Positions 15,218 through 23,225 of a stretch of 31,255 nt of DNA are shown here, one piece after another; position 1 is the first letter of the stretch; every line of letters starts with the position of its first letter. The translations under genes were made by a program, and so were the position numbers. This DNA comes from RGIG4708 sp045633845. GTDB taxonomy: Bacteria > Bacillota > Clostridia > UMGS1810. A model generated the notes under the pieces. It was not told where the DNA came from. It saw only the letters and a list, made by a program, of their open reading frames with translations, and made no database searches. The stretch covers positions 1 to 31,255 of the forward strand of contig JAZQZC010000020.1 in assembly GCA_045633845.1 (NCBI GenBank), given 5' to 3'.

Positions 15218-16067
15218 TAATACTTTCGTCCTTTCTTTGCTTTTGACCGAGCTTAGTCAACAAAACATCTGATTTAGCCCGAACACCAATGTAAATAATA
15301 TTATCAAGCACATCCTTGTTTTTAAACTTTGGTAATTTTTCATATTCTGCCGCAATAGCTCCAAGAGTAAGATACAATGACTGCCTTATACTATCTTTGA
15401 TATTTTCATCAACGTTTCCGTTGTATGAATGTACTATGTTAAGAACATTGTAATTTCCTTTTTTTAAATCGCTGTCCATATCATCAAGTGCATCTGCAAA
15501 ATATACATATCTGCCAAGATTATACCCTATTATCCTAAGAGAAGGACTTGCAAGCTCAAACATATCTGCCATAATCTGTGCAAAGGGATGTGCAGCACCG
15601 TCAAGACTATCTGATTTTTCTTTTTCGAGCGTAGTAAGCTCATTAAGGTTATTTTGTACACTTATTATCAAATCACTATACTTGCCTTTCAGCTTGCGCT
15701 TTGCAAAAAAGTAAGGAACAATTGCAAGCGCAGCTTTGATGCTTTTGTCATCACGAATATCATCAAGCAATTTATAATATGTCAAAATAATACTCATATC
15801 ACTGCAAAAATCTACAGCATTGTTATTAACAACCGTTTGTTTTTTGCCTATTGATTTTATGCAGCCAAGATTTTGCGTTTCAGTTTTTTCGTCATACATA
15901 GCATCTGCAAGTATTGCAAGAAAAGTAAAATCATAATTAAGTCCGAGCCTTACAACCTGATTATACCTTTTACCAAGAGCCTTACACAAACCGCAGTAAT
16001 ACGACTTAAAGATGTTGTAATCTTTAACTTTTAATTCATCTTTGTAAATGTTTATATATCCAAACAT
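15210..16067 (-). CDS. DUF5685 family protein
   Basis: The 285-residue, mostly helical protein matches the clostridial DUF5685 family as I recall it, typified by the N-terminal MFGYI...YYCGLCKALG with C25 and C28. The function is unknown. Two acidic motifs stand out: LLDDIRDD (about 100-107) and YFADALDDMDSDLKKGNYN (about 189-207). They resemble the paired Asp-rich motifs of class I terpenoid synthases of the squalene/phytoene type, which is inference only. No signal peptide or membrane helix is obvious. The SD GAGGTTAT precedes ATG 16067. It is the first gene of an operon with a J-domain protein, overlapping it by 8 nt, and has a promoter at 16096-16124. Confidence 0.75.
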   Translation of the reverse strand: MFGYINIYKDELKVKDYNIFKSYYCGLCKALGKRYNQVVRLGLNYDFTFLAILADAMYDEKTETQNLGCIKSIGKKQTVVNNNAVDFCSDMSIILTYYKLLDDIRDDKSIKAALAIVPYFFAKRKLKGKYSDLIISVQNNLNELTTLEKEKSDSLDGAAHPFAQIMADMFELASPSLRIIGYNLGRYVYFADALDDMDSDLKKGNYNVLNIVHSYNGNVDENIKDSIRQSLYLTLGAIAAEYEKLPKFKNKDVLDNIIYIGVRAKSDVLLTKLGQKQRKDESINE

Positions 16068-16095
16068 AGTATAACCTCATTTTAACACTAAATTA

Positions 16096-16124
16096 ATTTT
16101 AATATAAAATACGTATAAATGCAA
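16096..16124 (-). promoter_or_regulatory. Promoter of the DUF5685 operon
   Basis: On the minus strand TTGCAT (16119-16124) and TAAAAT (16096-16101) are 17 nt apart, about 29 nt before the gene start. Confidence 0.6.
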
Positions 16125-16155
16125 CACAAAAATATTAACATAGTGTAAATTTGTA

Positions 16156-16183
16156 TTGATTTTTTACATAAATTTGATATAAT
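16156..16183 (+). promoter_or_regulatory. Promoter of rodA
   Basis: TTGATT (16156-16161) and TATAAT (16178-16183) are 16 nt apart, with an extended -10 TG at 16175-16176. Confidence 0.75.
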
Positions 16184-16212
16184 TGTTTTATCAACTGATT
16201 TGGAGATAGACT

Positions 16213-17331
16213 ATGAAAAGGACAAAAAATTTTAAATATGCAGATCTTGACTTTGTTTTGATTGTAACATCAATACTGTGCACGATTTTTGGAATAATTA
16301 TGATTTCAAGCGCTGTTAATTCTATGGATGGCGGTGGTAAATATCTGATTATACAATCGGTTGCGGGAATAATCGGCCTTGTTATGATGCTGGTATTTGC
16401 TACAATTGATTACGAAAATCTTGGCAATTTAACAAAATTAATTTATATCGGCAGCATGCTTTTTCTTATATCCGTACTTATTATCGGTACAGGTCGCGAA
16501 GAGGTTGGCAGTAAAAGCTGGATAAGATTTGGACCAATAGGCATACAGCCTGCCGAATTTGTTAAAATAGGTTTTATTATTACTTTTGCAAAGCACGCTT
16601 CACTGGTAAAAGACGAAATCAACAAACCCAAAAATGTATTTTTGCTTTGCTTGCATCTTTTTGTTATTCTCGCGCTTATACTTTTGCAGCCCGACTTTGG
16701 TACAGCAATGGTATTTATTGTTATTTTTGCTGGGATTATGTTTGTATCAGGTATTTCGTACAAGTATATTATTGCCGCATTTGGTACAATTGCGGCTGCA
16801 ATACCGCTTGGATGGTTTTTTTTGCTGAAAGAATATCAAAAAAACAGAATACTTGTATTTCTCAACCCCGAAAGCGACCCGCTTGGTGACGGATATCACG
16901 TAATCCAATCCAAAATTGCAATTGGCTCGGGCGGAATATTTGGTAAAGGGCTGTTTCAGGGTACACAGACACAGCTCGACTATCTGCCTGTTAAACACAC
17001 AGACTTTATATATGCCGTAATCGGCGAAGAGCTTGGACTTATAGGCTGCCTCATTGCAGCACTTTTGCTTTTTGCAATAGTACTCAGGTGCATTTATAAC
17101 TCACGTATGGCAAAAAATGATTTCAGCTCCAACATATGCATAGGCGTTGCGTGTATGTTTTTGGCCCACATATTTGAAAACATAGGTATGTGCATAGGTC
17201 TTATGCCAGTTACAGGTATACCTCTCCCATTTTTTAGCTACGGCGGCTCGTCACTTATTACAAACTTTATAGCAATCGGTCTTGTAATGAGCACATATAT
17301 GAGGCGGCGCGAAATTACTTTTGACACTTAA
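16213..17331 (+). CDS. rodA: Rod shape-determining peptidoglycan glycosyltransferase RodA (SEDS)
   Basis: The 372-residue membrane enzyme polymerises lipid II into glycan strands for side-wall growth, working with a class B penicillin-binding protein. About ten membrane helices are visible. The large extracellular loop has the SEDS motif LDYLPVKHTDFIYAVIGEELGLIG (about 256-280), and the C-terminal motif is PLPFFSYGGSSLITNF. PVKHTDF rather than PEAHTDF favours RodA over FtsW or SpoVE. The SD TTTGGAGA precedes ATG 16213. It is transcribed alone from 16156-16183. No mreBCD or pbp gene is adjacent, so cell-shape context is missing here. Confidence 0.9.
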   Translation: MKRTKNFKYADLDFVLIVTSILCTIFGIIMISSAVNSMDGGGKYLIIQSVAGIIGLVMMLVFATIDYENLGNLTKLIYIGSMLFLISVLIIGTGREEVGSKSWIRFGPIGIQPAEFVKIGFIITFAKHASLVKDEINKPKNVFLLCLHLFVILALILLQPDFGTAMVFIVIFAGIMFVSGISYKYIIAAFGTIAAAIPLGWFFLLKEYQKNRILVFLNPESDPLGDGYHVIQSKIAIGSGGIFGKGLFQGTQTQLDYLPVKHTDFIYAVIGEELGLIGCLIAALLLFAIVLRCIYNSRMAKNDFSSNICIGVACMFLAHIFENIGMCIGLMPVTGIPLPFFSYGGSSLITNFIAIGLVMSTYMRRREITFDT

Positions 17332-17333
17332 TT

Positions 17334-17370
17334 AAAAAACAAGCAGAGCAATTTGCTCTGCTTGTTTTTT
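17334..17370. terminator. Bidirectional terminator between rodA and RNase J genes
   Basis: A nearly perfect palindrome with AAAAAACAAGCAGAGCAA arms gives U runs on both strands. It lies between the convergent genes and reaches into the RNase J stop codon. Confidence 0.93.
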
Positions 17371-19030
17371 ACACTTCCATAATTACAGGAAGAATCATAG
17401 GTTTGCGTTTGGTATCACGATATAATTCTTCGGACACCTTTGACTTGAGCTTGGTTTTGATAGTAGTCCAATCATGGATTTTGTTACGTTCAAAGTCATC
17501 AAGACATTTTTTTGAAATTTCTCTTATTGTTTCCATAAGATTTTCCGACTCTCTTACATATACAAATCCACGCGAAATAACATCGGGGCCTGCAAGAATT
17601 TCGCCTGTTTGCCCCGAAATGGTAACAACTATTACAATAAGACCATCTTCGGCAAGATGCTTTCTGTCGCGAAGTACAATGTTGCCTACATCGCCTACAC
17701 CAAGACCATCAACAAGCACTCTTCCTGCAGGAACAGATTCGCCATATTTTGCATCATTTTTGGTAAGCTCAAGAACATTGCCTATATTCATAATAAAAAT
17801 ATTATTCTCATTAATGCCCATAACCTTACCAACTTTTGAGGCCGCCTTTAAATGCTTGTACTCACCGTGAACCGGTATAAAATACTTTGGTTTTGTAAGC
17901 GCAAGTATCATTTTGAGTTCTTCCTGACAGGCATGACCCGAAACGTGCACCTCTGCGGTTGTATGGTCATTAATAACATTTGCACCTCTTTTTAACAGCT
18001 CATTAACAACGTTTGAAACAAGCTTTTCGTTGCCGGGAATCGGATTGGCAGACACAATAACAACGTCGCCGTTATTAATTTCGACCTGCCTGTGATCGGA
18101 ATACGCCATTCTGTACAGAGCGCTCATAGGCTCGCCCTGACTGCCAGTTGTAATAATTGCAAGCTGCTCATTTGGATATTTTTTAATATCTTCAATGTCA
18201 ATAAGAGTGCCCCTCGGCACCTTCATATAGCCAAGACTTGTAGCAACCTCAACAAGATTAATCATGCTTCGGCCCGAAACTGCAACCTTACGTTTGTTGT
18301 TAACGGCAGCGTTGATAATCTGCTGTACCCTGTGAACATTTGAAGCAAATGTAGCAACAATTATTCTTCTTTTTGTTGATTTGAAAACCTGCTCAAAGGT
18401 AGAGCCCACTGTCCTTTCGGATTTTGTGAACCCTGTTCTTTCAGCATTGGTGCTGTCCGACATAAGTGCAAGCACACCTTTTTTTCCAAGCTCGCCAAAT
18501 CTTGTAAGGTCAATCATTTCACCTTCAATAGGCGTAGGGTCAATTTTGAAGTCACCTGTGTGAATAACAATACCTGCAGGTGTATGAAGTGCAATTGCCA
18601 CAGCATCTGCAATAGAATGATTAGACCTTATAAATTCAACCTTAAAAGGTCCAATATTTACACATTCACCAGGAAGCACACTTATAAGTTTTGCATTGAT
18701 TTCGTGTTCTTTGAGCTTATTTTGTACAAGTCCAAGCGTAAAGTTTGTGCCATACACGGGAACTTGAATGTCTTTAAGCAAATACGGAAGTGCACCGATA
18801 TGATCCTCGTGACCATGAGTCAGTACAATTGCTTTAACTTTTTCGATATTTTTTATCAGGTAAGTAAAATCAGGAATAACCGTATCAATTCCCAATAGTT
18901 CTTCATCAGGAAAAGCAAGACCGCAATCAAGAATGATTATGTTGTTGCCATACTCAAAAGCAGTTATATTTTTTCCTATTTCGTCGAGTCCGCCAAGCGG
19001 AATAATTTTGAGTTTAAGTTTTTTTGCCAC
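17369..19030 (-). CDS. rnj: Ribonuclease J
   Basis: The 553-residue metallo-beta-lactamase/beta-CASP nuclease has 5'-3' exo- and endonuclease activity and is central to RNA decay and maturation in Firmicutes. The motif THGHEDHIG (71-79; H72, H74, D76, H77) supplies the zinc ligands. Further ligand motifs are SNHSIADA (about 138-145), HTGDFKID (about 157-164) and the beta-CASP VSGHACQEEL region with PVHGEYKHL (about 369-401). The start is GTG at 19030-19028 after AAAAGGAGGAAA; it gives MAKKLKLKIIPLGG, the family N-terminus. The leader carries an 8-bp hairpin at 19071-19091. Whether it is J1 or J2 cannot be decided, and only one copy is in this window. Confidence 0.95.
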   Translation of the reverse strand: MAKKLKLKIIPLGGLDEIGKNITAFEYGNNIIILDCGLAFPDEELLGIDTVIPDFTYLIKNIEKVKAIVLTHGHEDHIGALPYLLKDIQVPVYGTNFTLGLVQNKLKEHEINAKLISVLPGECVNIGPFKVEFIRSNHSIADAVAIALHTPAGIVIHTGDFKIDPTPIEGEMIDLTRFGELGKKGVLALMSDSTNAERTGFTKSERTVGSTFEQVFKSTKRRIIVATFASNVHRVQQIINAAVNNKRKVAVSGRSMINLVEVATSLGYMKVPRGTLIDIEDIKKYPNEQLAIITTGSQGEPMSALYRMAYSDHRQVEINNGDVVIVSANPIPGNEKLVSNVVNELLKRGANVINDHTTAEVHVSGHACQEELKMILALTKPKYFIPVHGEYKHLKAASKVGKVMGINENNIFIMNIGNVLELTKNDAKYGESVPAGRVLVDGLGVGDVGNIVLRDRKHLAEDGLIVIVVTISGQTGEILAGPDVISRGFVYVRESENLMETIREISKKCLDDFERNKIHDWTTIKTKLKSKVSEELYRDTKRKPMILPVIMEV

Positions 19031-19070
19031 AATTTTCCTCCTTTTCTTTTTAATCCGCGCAAAAATAACA

Positions 19071-19091
19071 GCCGTAGAAACTATCTATGGC
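19071..19091 (-). other. Hairpin in the RNase J mRNA leader
   Basis: GCCGTAGA (19071-19078) pairs with TCTATGGC (19084-19091) around a 5-nt loop. There is no U run, so it is not a terminator. It sits about 40 nt before the start codon and could be a stability or feedback element. Confidence 0.45.
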
Positions 19092-19135
19092 AAATTGAAG
19101 TATTAATTTGTAATCCGATCAAATCAACTGTTTAT

Positions 19136-19141
19136 ATTATA
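19136..19141 (-). promoter_or_regulatory. -10 box of the RNase J promoter
   Basis: TATAAT on the minus strand has an extended TG-N element, but the -35 (TTTATT at 17 nt) is poor. It predicts a leader of about 100 nt. Confidence 0.55.
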
Positions 19142-19229
19142 ACAGATTTTTTTTATAAAATAAAGAGTTTTTTTATATTTTATCAGAATTTACAAAAAAT
19201 ATTTATATCAATACAAAATTCATTAGCAC

Positions 19230-19258
19230 TTGAAAACAAATAATAAATAGTATATAAT
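19230..19258 (+). promoter_or_regulatory. Sigma-A promoter of the DUF5662-znuACB operon
   Basis: TTGAAA (19230-19235) and TATAAT (19253-19258) are 17 nt apart. No match to the Bacillus Zur box was seen by eye. Confidence 0.8.
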
Positions 19259-19292
19259 TATTGTATAAATTATTTTAAGGAATTATTCTGAT

Positions 19293-19847
19293 ATGAAAAG
19301 ATTTTTCGGACATCTTAAAACAGTTGTTGTTCACAAGTACACAGTGTTTGTAAACGCAGTCAAGCTTGGAATACCAGTTCGCGGGTTTTTGCACGATTTT
19401 TCCAAATTTTATCCTGTCGAATTTTTTGCGGGAGTAAAATACTACACCAACGGCAAAAAGAGCCCTAATGAGGCAGAGAGAGCCGATAACGGATATTCAC
19501 AAGCCTGGATGCATCACAAGGGCAGAAACAAGCATCATTTTGAGTATTGGACAGATTATTCACCAATCGAAAAAAGAGTGATGCCTGTTAAAATGCAATA
19601 TGTATATTTGCTTGAAATGTTTTGTGACAGAGTTGCCGCAAGCAAGGTTTATCAAGGCAAAAATTATACCGATAAGCATCCGCTCGAGTATTTTGCAAGG
19701 GGCAAGGACAGACGTTCCATACATCCCATAACATCCGATGAGCTTGAAAAAATGCTTACCATGCTCTCTGACAAAGGTGAAAGAGCAACCTTTAAGTATA
19801 TTCGAAACAACAAAAAACAATTGAAAGCAAATTATATAAACAAATGA
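19293..19847 (+). CDS. DUF5662 family protein (putative metal-dependent HD-like)
   Basis: The 184-residue protein matches the DUF5662 family as I recall it. Its function is not established. Conserved His/Asp motifs recall HD-type hydrolases: FLHDFSKF (about 32-39), WMHHKGRNKHHFEYW (about 72-86) and EMFCDRVAAS (about 108-117). No signal peptide or membrane helix is present. The SD TAAGGA precedes ATG 19293. It is the first gene after a strong promoter, and znuA starts only 16 nt downstream, so it is co-transcribed with zinc import genes. A link between its metal site and zinc supply is inference. Confidence 0.75.
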   Translation: MKRFFGHLKTVVVHKYTVFVNAVKLGIPVRGFLHDFSKFYPVEFFAGVKYYTNGKKSPNEAERADNGYSQAWMHHKGRNKHHFEYWTDYSPIEKRVMPVKMQYVYLLEMFCDRVAASKVYQGKNYTDKHPLEYFARGKDRRSIHPITSDELEKMLTMLSDKGERATFKYIRNNKKQLKANYINK

Positions 19848-19863
19848 TACGAAAGGTTCTTAT

Positions 19864-20835
19864 ATGAAAAAATTTATTGCATTGATATGCTGCATAATTT
19901 TTGTATTTACATCCTGTACACATTCAGATTCAAATATAAATATCACGCAAAATGGCAAATTAAATGTTGTAGCAACCATATTTCCGCAATATGACTTTGT
20001 GCGCAGCATTGCAGGCAACAATGTAAATCTGCATATGCTGATACCACCTGGCAGCGAAAGCCATACATTTGACCCATCTCCCGGTGATATAATAAACATT
20101 GAGCAGTGCGATTTGTTTATTTATGCAGGCGGTAGCGGAGATGAGTGGGTACAAACTATTATAGAGTCAATAGAAAGCGATACTGTTTTTGTTTCGCTTA
20201 TGGATTTTGTGCAGCCGCTTGAGGAGCAGCATATTGAGGGAATGCAAGAGGATATTTCGCATAGTCGCGAACATGAAAATTCAACCGACCACGAGCATCA
20301 TCATCCCGAATATGACGAGCATGTGTGGACATCACCTGTAAATGCCGATATAATTTGCGGCAACATATGTGATATTCTGTGTGAGCTTGACAGCAAAAAC
20401 AGCGAAATCTACAAATCAAACTACGAGAATTATTCGAGAAAACTTGCACAGCTTGACGCAGATACAAAAAATATTATCAACTCAGCAAAACGAAATACTA
20501 TTATTTTTGCCGACAGATTTCCGGTAAGATATTTTACCGAAGAGTATGGGCTTGAGTACTATGCCGCATTTCCTGGATGTGCGTCAGAGGTTGAGCCAGC
20601 ACCCAAAACTCTCATATTTCTTATAGACAAAGTACGAAGTGAAAATATTCCTGTTGTGTTTTACAGAGAATTTTCAAACAAAAAGGTTGCAAATGTTGTG
20701 TGTGACGAAACAAATGCAAAAATGCTTTTGTTCCACTCATGCCACAGCATTACAGCAGATGAATTTGAAGCAGGAATTACATATGTTGACATTATGAAAA
20801 ATAACATAGATAATCTTAAGGAGGCACTTAACTGA
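19864..20835 (+). CDS. znuA: Zinc ABC transporter substrate-binding lipoprotein (ZnuA/AdcA)
   Basis: The 323-residue cluster A-I binding protein captures Zn2+ (possibly Mn2+) outside the cell. The signal peptide ends in the lipobox FTSC (C18). The ligand H67 lies in GSESHTFDPSP and H153 in EYDEHVWTSP. Between them is a His/Asp/Glu-rich loop (about 123-150, including DHEHHHPEYDEH), typical of zinc rather than manganese proteins. The usual third His is replaced in the IIFADRFPVRYF segment (D216), and FHSCHS (about 290-295) offers extra His. The gene runs into znuC by a 1-nt TGATG overlap. Confidence 0.9.
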   Translation: MKKFIALICCIIFVFTSCTHSDSNINITQNGKLNVVATIFPQYDFVRSIAGNNVNLHMLIPPGSESHTFDPSPGDIINIEQCDLFIYAGGSGDEWVQTIIESIESDTVFVSLMDFVQPLEEQHIEGMQEDISHSREHENSTDHEHHHPEYDEHVWTSPVNADIICGNICDILCELDSKNSEIYKSNYENYSRKLAQLDADTKNIINSAKRNTIIFADRFPVRYFTEEYGLEYYAAFPGCASEVEPAPKTLIFLIDKVRSENIPVVFYREFSNKKVANVVCDETNAKMLLFHSCHSITADEFEAGITYVDIMKNNIDNLKEALN

Positions 20836-21551
20836 TGTCGCTCATATCAACATCAAACCTAACTCTGGCATACGACGGAGTTGAAGTAGTAAAAAATTTA
20901 AATATACATATAGACAGCGGCGATTATGTATGCATTATAGGTGAAAACGGCTCCGGCAAGAGTACACTTGCCAAAGCTATTCTCGGGCTGATACGCCCTG
21001 TTTCCGGCAAAATTGAGTTTGATAATACAATATTAGGCAAAAGCATAGGATATCTGCCGCAGCAAGCAAATGTTCAAAAGGATTTTCCAGCATCGGTTTA
21101 CGAAATTGTTATGTCGGGGTTATTGGGCAAGGTGTCTGTTTTGCCATTTTACAAAAAAATTCACAAGCAAAAAGCTGATGAAATATTAAAAACTCTCGGA
21201 ATATACGAAATCAAAAAGAAATGCTACAACAAGTTGTCAGGCGGTCAGCAGCAGCGCGTGCTCCTTGCAAGAGCTCTTTGCGCCGCAGACAATATACTTG
21301 TGCTTGACGAGCCGGTATCAAGCCTTGACCCGATTATTACGAGCGAATTTTATGATATAATAAACAAGCTTAACAAACAAAACAAAATTACTGTTATTAT
21401 GGTATCACATGATACTGCAGTGGTAGAAAAATATGCCACAAAGGTTATTCACCTTTCGGACAACAAGTACATATTTGATACTGCCCAAAACTATATTGCC
21501 TCTGACTACGGCAAAAATTATATCGGAGGTGAAGCAAATGCAGATAATTAA
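20835..21551 (+). CDS. znuC: Zinc ABC transporter ATP-binding protein
   Basis: The 238-residue ATPase energises zinc uptake. Walker A is GENGSGKST (36-44), signature LSGGQQQR (134-141) and Walker B ILVLDEP with D158/E159, followed by SSLDP and the switch VSHD. The start overlaps the znuA stop by 1 nt, and the last 14 nt overlap znuB, so all three proteins are translationally coupled. The metal specificity is taken from ZnuA and the gene arrangement, since the ATPase alone does not show it. Confidence 0.92.
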   Translation: MSLISTSNLTLAYDGVEVVKNLNIHIDSGDYVCIIGENGSGKSTLAKAILGLIRPVSGKIEFDNTILGKSIGYLPQQANVQKDFPASVYEIVMSGLLGKVSVLPFYKKIHKQKADEILKTLGIYEIKKKCYNKLSGGQQQRVLLARALCAADNILVLDEPVSSLDPIITSEFYDIINKLNKQNKITVIMVSHDTAVVEKYATKVIHLSDNKYIFDTAQNYIASDYGKNYIGGEANADN

Positions 21552-22383
21552 CACAATAACACAAATGCTCTCATACTCATTTATGATTAGAGCAATAATT
21601 GTTGGCATACTTGTTTCACTGTGCTCTGCCCTTCTTGGAGTAAGCCTTGTGCTAAAGCGATACTCAATGATTGGTGATGGGCTTTCACACGTTGGCTTTG
21701 GTGCACTGGCATTTGCAACAGTACTTGGATTATCATCACTCAAATTTACCATACCGGTTGTTATAATAGCTGCCGTATTGTTGCTTAAGGTAAACGAAAA
21801 CAGCAAAATTAAAGGAGATTCTGCCATCGGTATTATTTCAACAGGTGCTCTTGCGCTGGGCGTGCTTGCAATATCTGTTTCAACCGGACTAAACACCGAT
21901 TTATACAACTATCTGTTTGGCAGCATTCTTGCAATGACAAAAGCAGATGTTACACTCAGCGTGCTACTTTCTGCTATGGTAATTATAGTGTTCATCCTGT
22001 TTTATAACAAAATTTTTGCAGTTACCTTTGACGAATCATTTGCAGCATCGAGCGGCACAAACGTCGGCTTGTTCAATATACTTATAGCAGTGCTTACTGC
22101 AATAACAATTGTTTTGGGTATGCGTATGATGGGCTCACTTATAATATCAGCTCTTGTTATATTCCCTGCGATCACTGCAATGAGAGTTTGCAAAAGCTTT
22201 AAAAGCGTTACTGTTACATCTGCAATTTTGTCGGTAGTATGCTTTATTGTTGCAATTGTGATATCATATATGTACGATTTACCAACAGGTGCAACCATTG
22301 TTGTAATCAATATAATTATGCTTGTAATTTTTATTTTTATGGAAAAAATATTGTCAATATTCAAAAATAGTCACTGCAATTAG
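21538..22383 (+). CDS. znuB: Zinc ABC transporter permease
   Basis: The 281-residue ABC-3 family membrane protein has about eight hydrophobic helices and forms the zinc channel, probably as a homodimer. Family features are LLGVSLVLKRYSMIGDGLSHVGFGALAFA (about 28-57) and LGMRMMGSLIISALVIFPAITAMRV (about 197-222), the loop that contacts ZnuC. The ATG at 21538 is chosen over longer open frame because GGAGGTGA lies 6 nt before it and the product then starts at the first helix. It overlaps znuC by 14 nt. A terminator overlaps its stop codon. Confidence 0.92.
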   Translation: MQIINTITQMLSYSFMIRAIIVGILVSLCSALLGVSLVLKRYSMIGDGLSHVGFGALAFATVLGLSSLKFTIPVVIIAAVLLLKVNENSKIKGDSAIGIISTGALALGVLAISVSTGLNTDLYNYLFGSILAMTKADVTLSVLLSAMVIIVFILFYNKIFAVTFDESFAASSGTNVGLFNILIAVLTAITIVLGMRMMGSLIISALVIFPAITAMRVCKSFKSVTVTSAILSVVCFIVAIVISYMYDLPTGATIVVINIIMLVIFIFMEKILSIFKNSHCN

Positions 22384-22397
22384 GCAGTGACTATTTT
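22364..22397. terminator. Bidirectional terminator between znuB and the deacetylase gene
   Basis: A 14-bp stem (AAAATAGTCACTGC arms, 22364-22377 with 22384-22397) and 6-nt loop overlap the znuB stop codon and abut the convergent deacetylase stop. Confidence 0.9.
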
Positions 22398-22398
22398 A

Positions 22399-23184
22399 TT
22401 AGTTCAAAGCAGTGTAGTCAGCATTTTTTGAAATCTGCTTGCCTGCGTTGTCAATTTCAAAATTATCTTTATATATCAGTTGAGATACAGGCACAACGCT
22501 GTATCCATTTTCTTTTAAATATTTGAGTATCATAGGAAGTGCCTGGGGAGTGTTTTTTGCTGCATTGTGAAAAAGCACTATTGACCCCGGCTCTACCCTT
22601 TTGGTAACTCTCTCAAAAATTGCCTGAGCAGACAAATCCTTCCAGTCAAGACTATCTACTGACCATTGTATTGTATACATATCAATATCGCGCATTGCAC
22701 CAACAACGTCATTGTTGTAATCACCGTAAGGAGGTCTGAAAAGCGTAGGCTCCACACCTGTGATATTTTTGATTTTGTTATTGCACTCCTGTGCCTCCTG
22801 CTTCATTTTATCTGTTGTAAGCTGTGTCATATGCGGATGTGTGTCAGAATGATTCATAATTTCGTGACCTGCGTCACTCAGAGCTTTTACGGCATCAGGA
22901 TATTTGTCTACCCAATCGCCCACTACAAAAAAGGTGGTTTTTACATCATAATCTTCAAGAATTTTTATAAGCGTCGGCGTGTCCTCGGCTCCCCAGGCTG
23001 CGTCAAAACTGATTGCGCACACCTTTTCTTTTTTATCTACGCAGTATATGGGCAAATCCCTCTTTACGCTGTTTTCAAACACGCTCACGGTTTTGTTCCA
23101 GTTGAGCGAAACAAGAATTACAATAAACAAAAACAATCCCGAATATAACAACAAGGATTTTTTGGTCAGTACAAACAATTTCAT
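22399..23184 (-). CDS. Polysaccharide deacetylase (PdaB/YlxY-like)
   Basis: The 261-residue protein has an N-terminal membrane anchor (about 10-28) and an extracellular NodB domain that removes acetyl groups from glycan, probably peptidoglycan. Motifs are FDAAWG (60-65, D61 as metal-side acid), HSDTH (H112 and H116, metal ligands), RPPYG (150-154) and LFHN (H206, catalytic). FDAAWG in place of FDDG is the usual form in PdaB/YlxY relatives, some of which act in sporulation. Two adjacent ATG codons exist; the second (23184) fits AGAGGTGAT spacing better. It is the last gene of the minus operon. A palindrome lies just upstream. Confidence 0.88.
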   Translation of the reverse strand: MKLFVLTKKSLLLYSGLFLFIVILVSLNWNKTVSVFENSVKRDLPIYCVDKKEKVCAISFDAAWGAEDTPTLIKILEDYDVKTTFFVVGDWVDKYPDAVKALSDAGHEIMNHSDTHPHMTQLTTDKMKQEAQECNNKIKNITGVEPTLFRPPYGDYNNDVVGAMRDIDMYTIQWSVDSLDWKDLSAQAIFERVTKRVEPGSIVLFHNAAKNTPQALPMILKYLKENGYSVVPVSQLIYKDNFEIDNAGKQISKNADYTALN

Positions 23185-23194
23185 CATATCACCT

Positions 23195-23225
23195 CTTGTA
23201 TAATTATATTTAACAATTATACAAG
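23195..23225 (-). other. AT-rich palindrome just upstream of the deacetylase SD
   Basis: CTTGTATAATT (23195-23205) and AATTATACAAG (23215-23225) are perfect 11-bp inverted arms with a 9-nt loop. They span the vanZ-like stop codon and touch the deacetylase ribosome site. TATAAT-like hexamers lie inside, but no good -35 was found. Confidence 0.5.

Noticed and set aside
17403..17870. Open frame of 155 codons on the plus strand
   Set aside because: Antisense to the RNase J gene with no supporting signals.
19200..19292. Zur box at the DUF5662-znu promoter
   Set aside because: Only loose AT-rich symmetry was found, with no match to the Bacillus TCGTAAT-type site.
21405..21908. Open frame of 167 codons on the minus strand
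   Set aside because: It lies opposite znuC and znuB, has no ribosome site and no recognisable domain.
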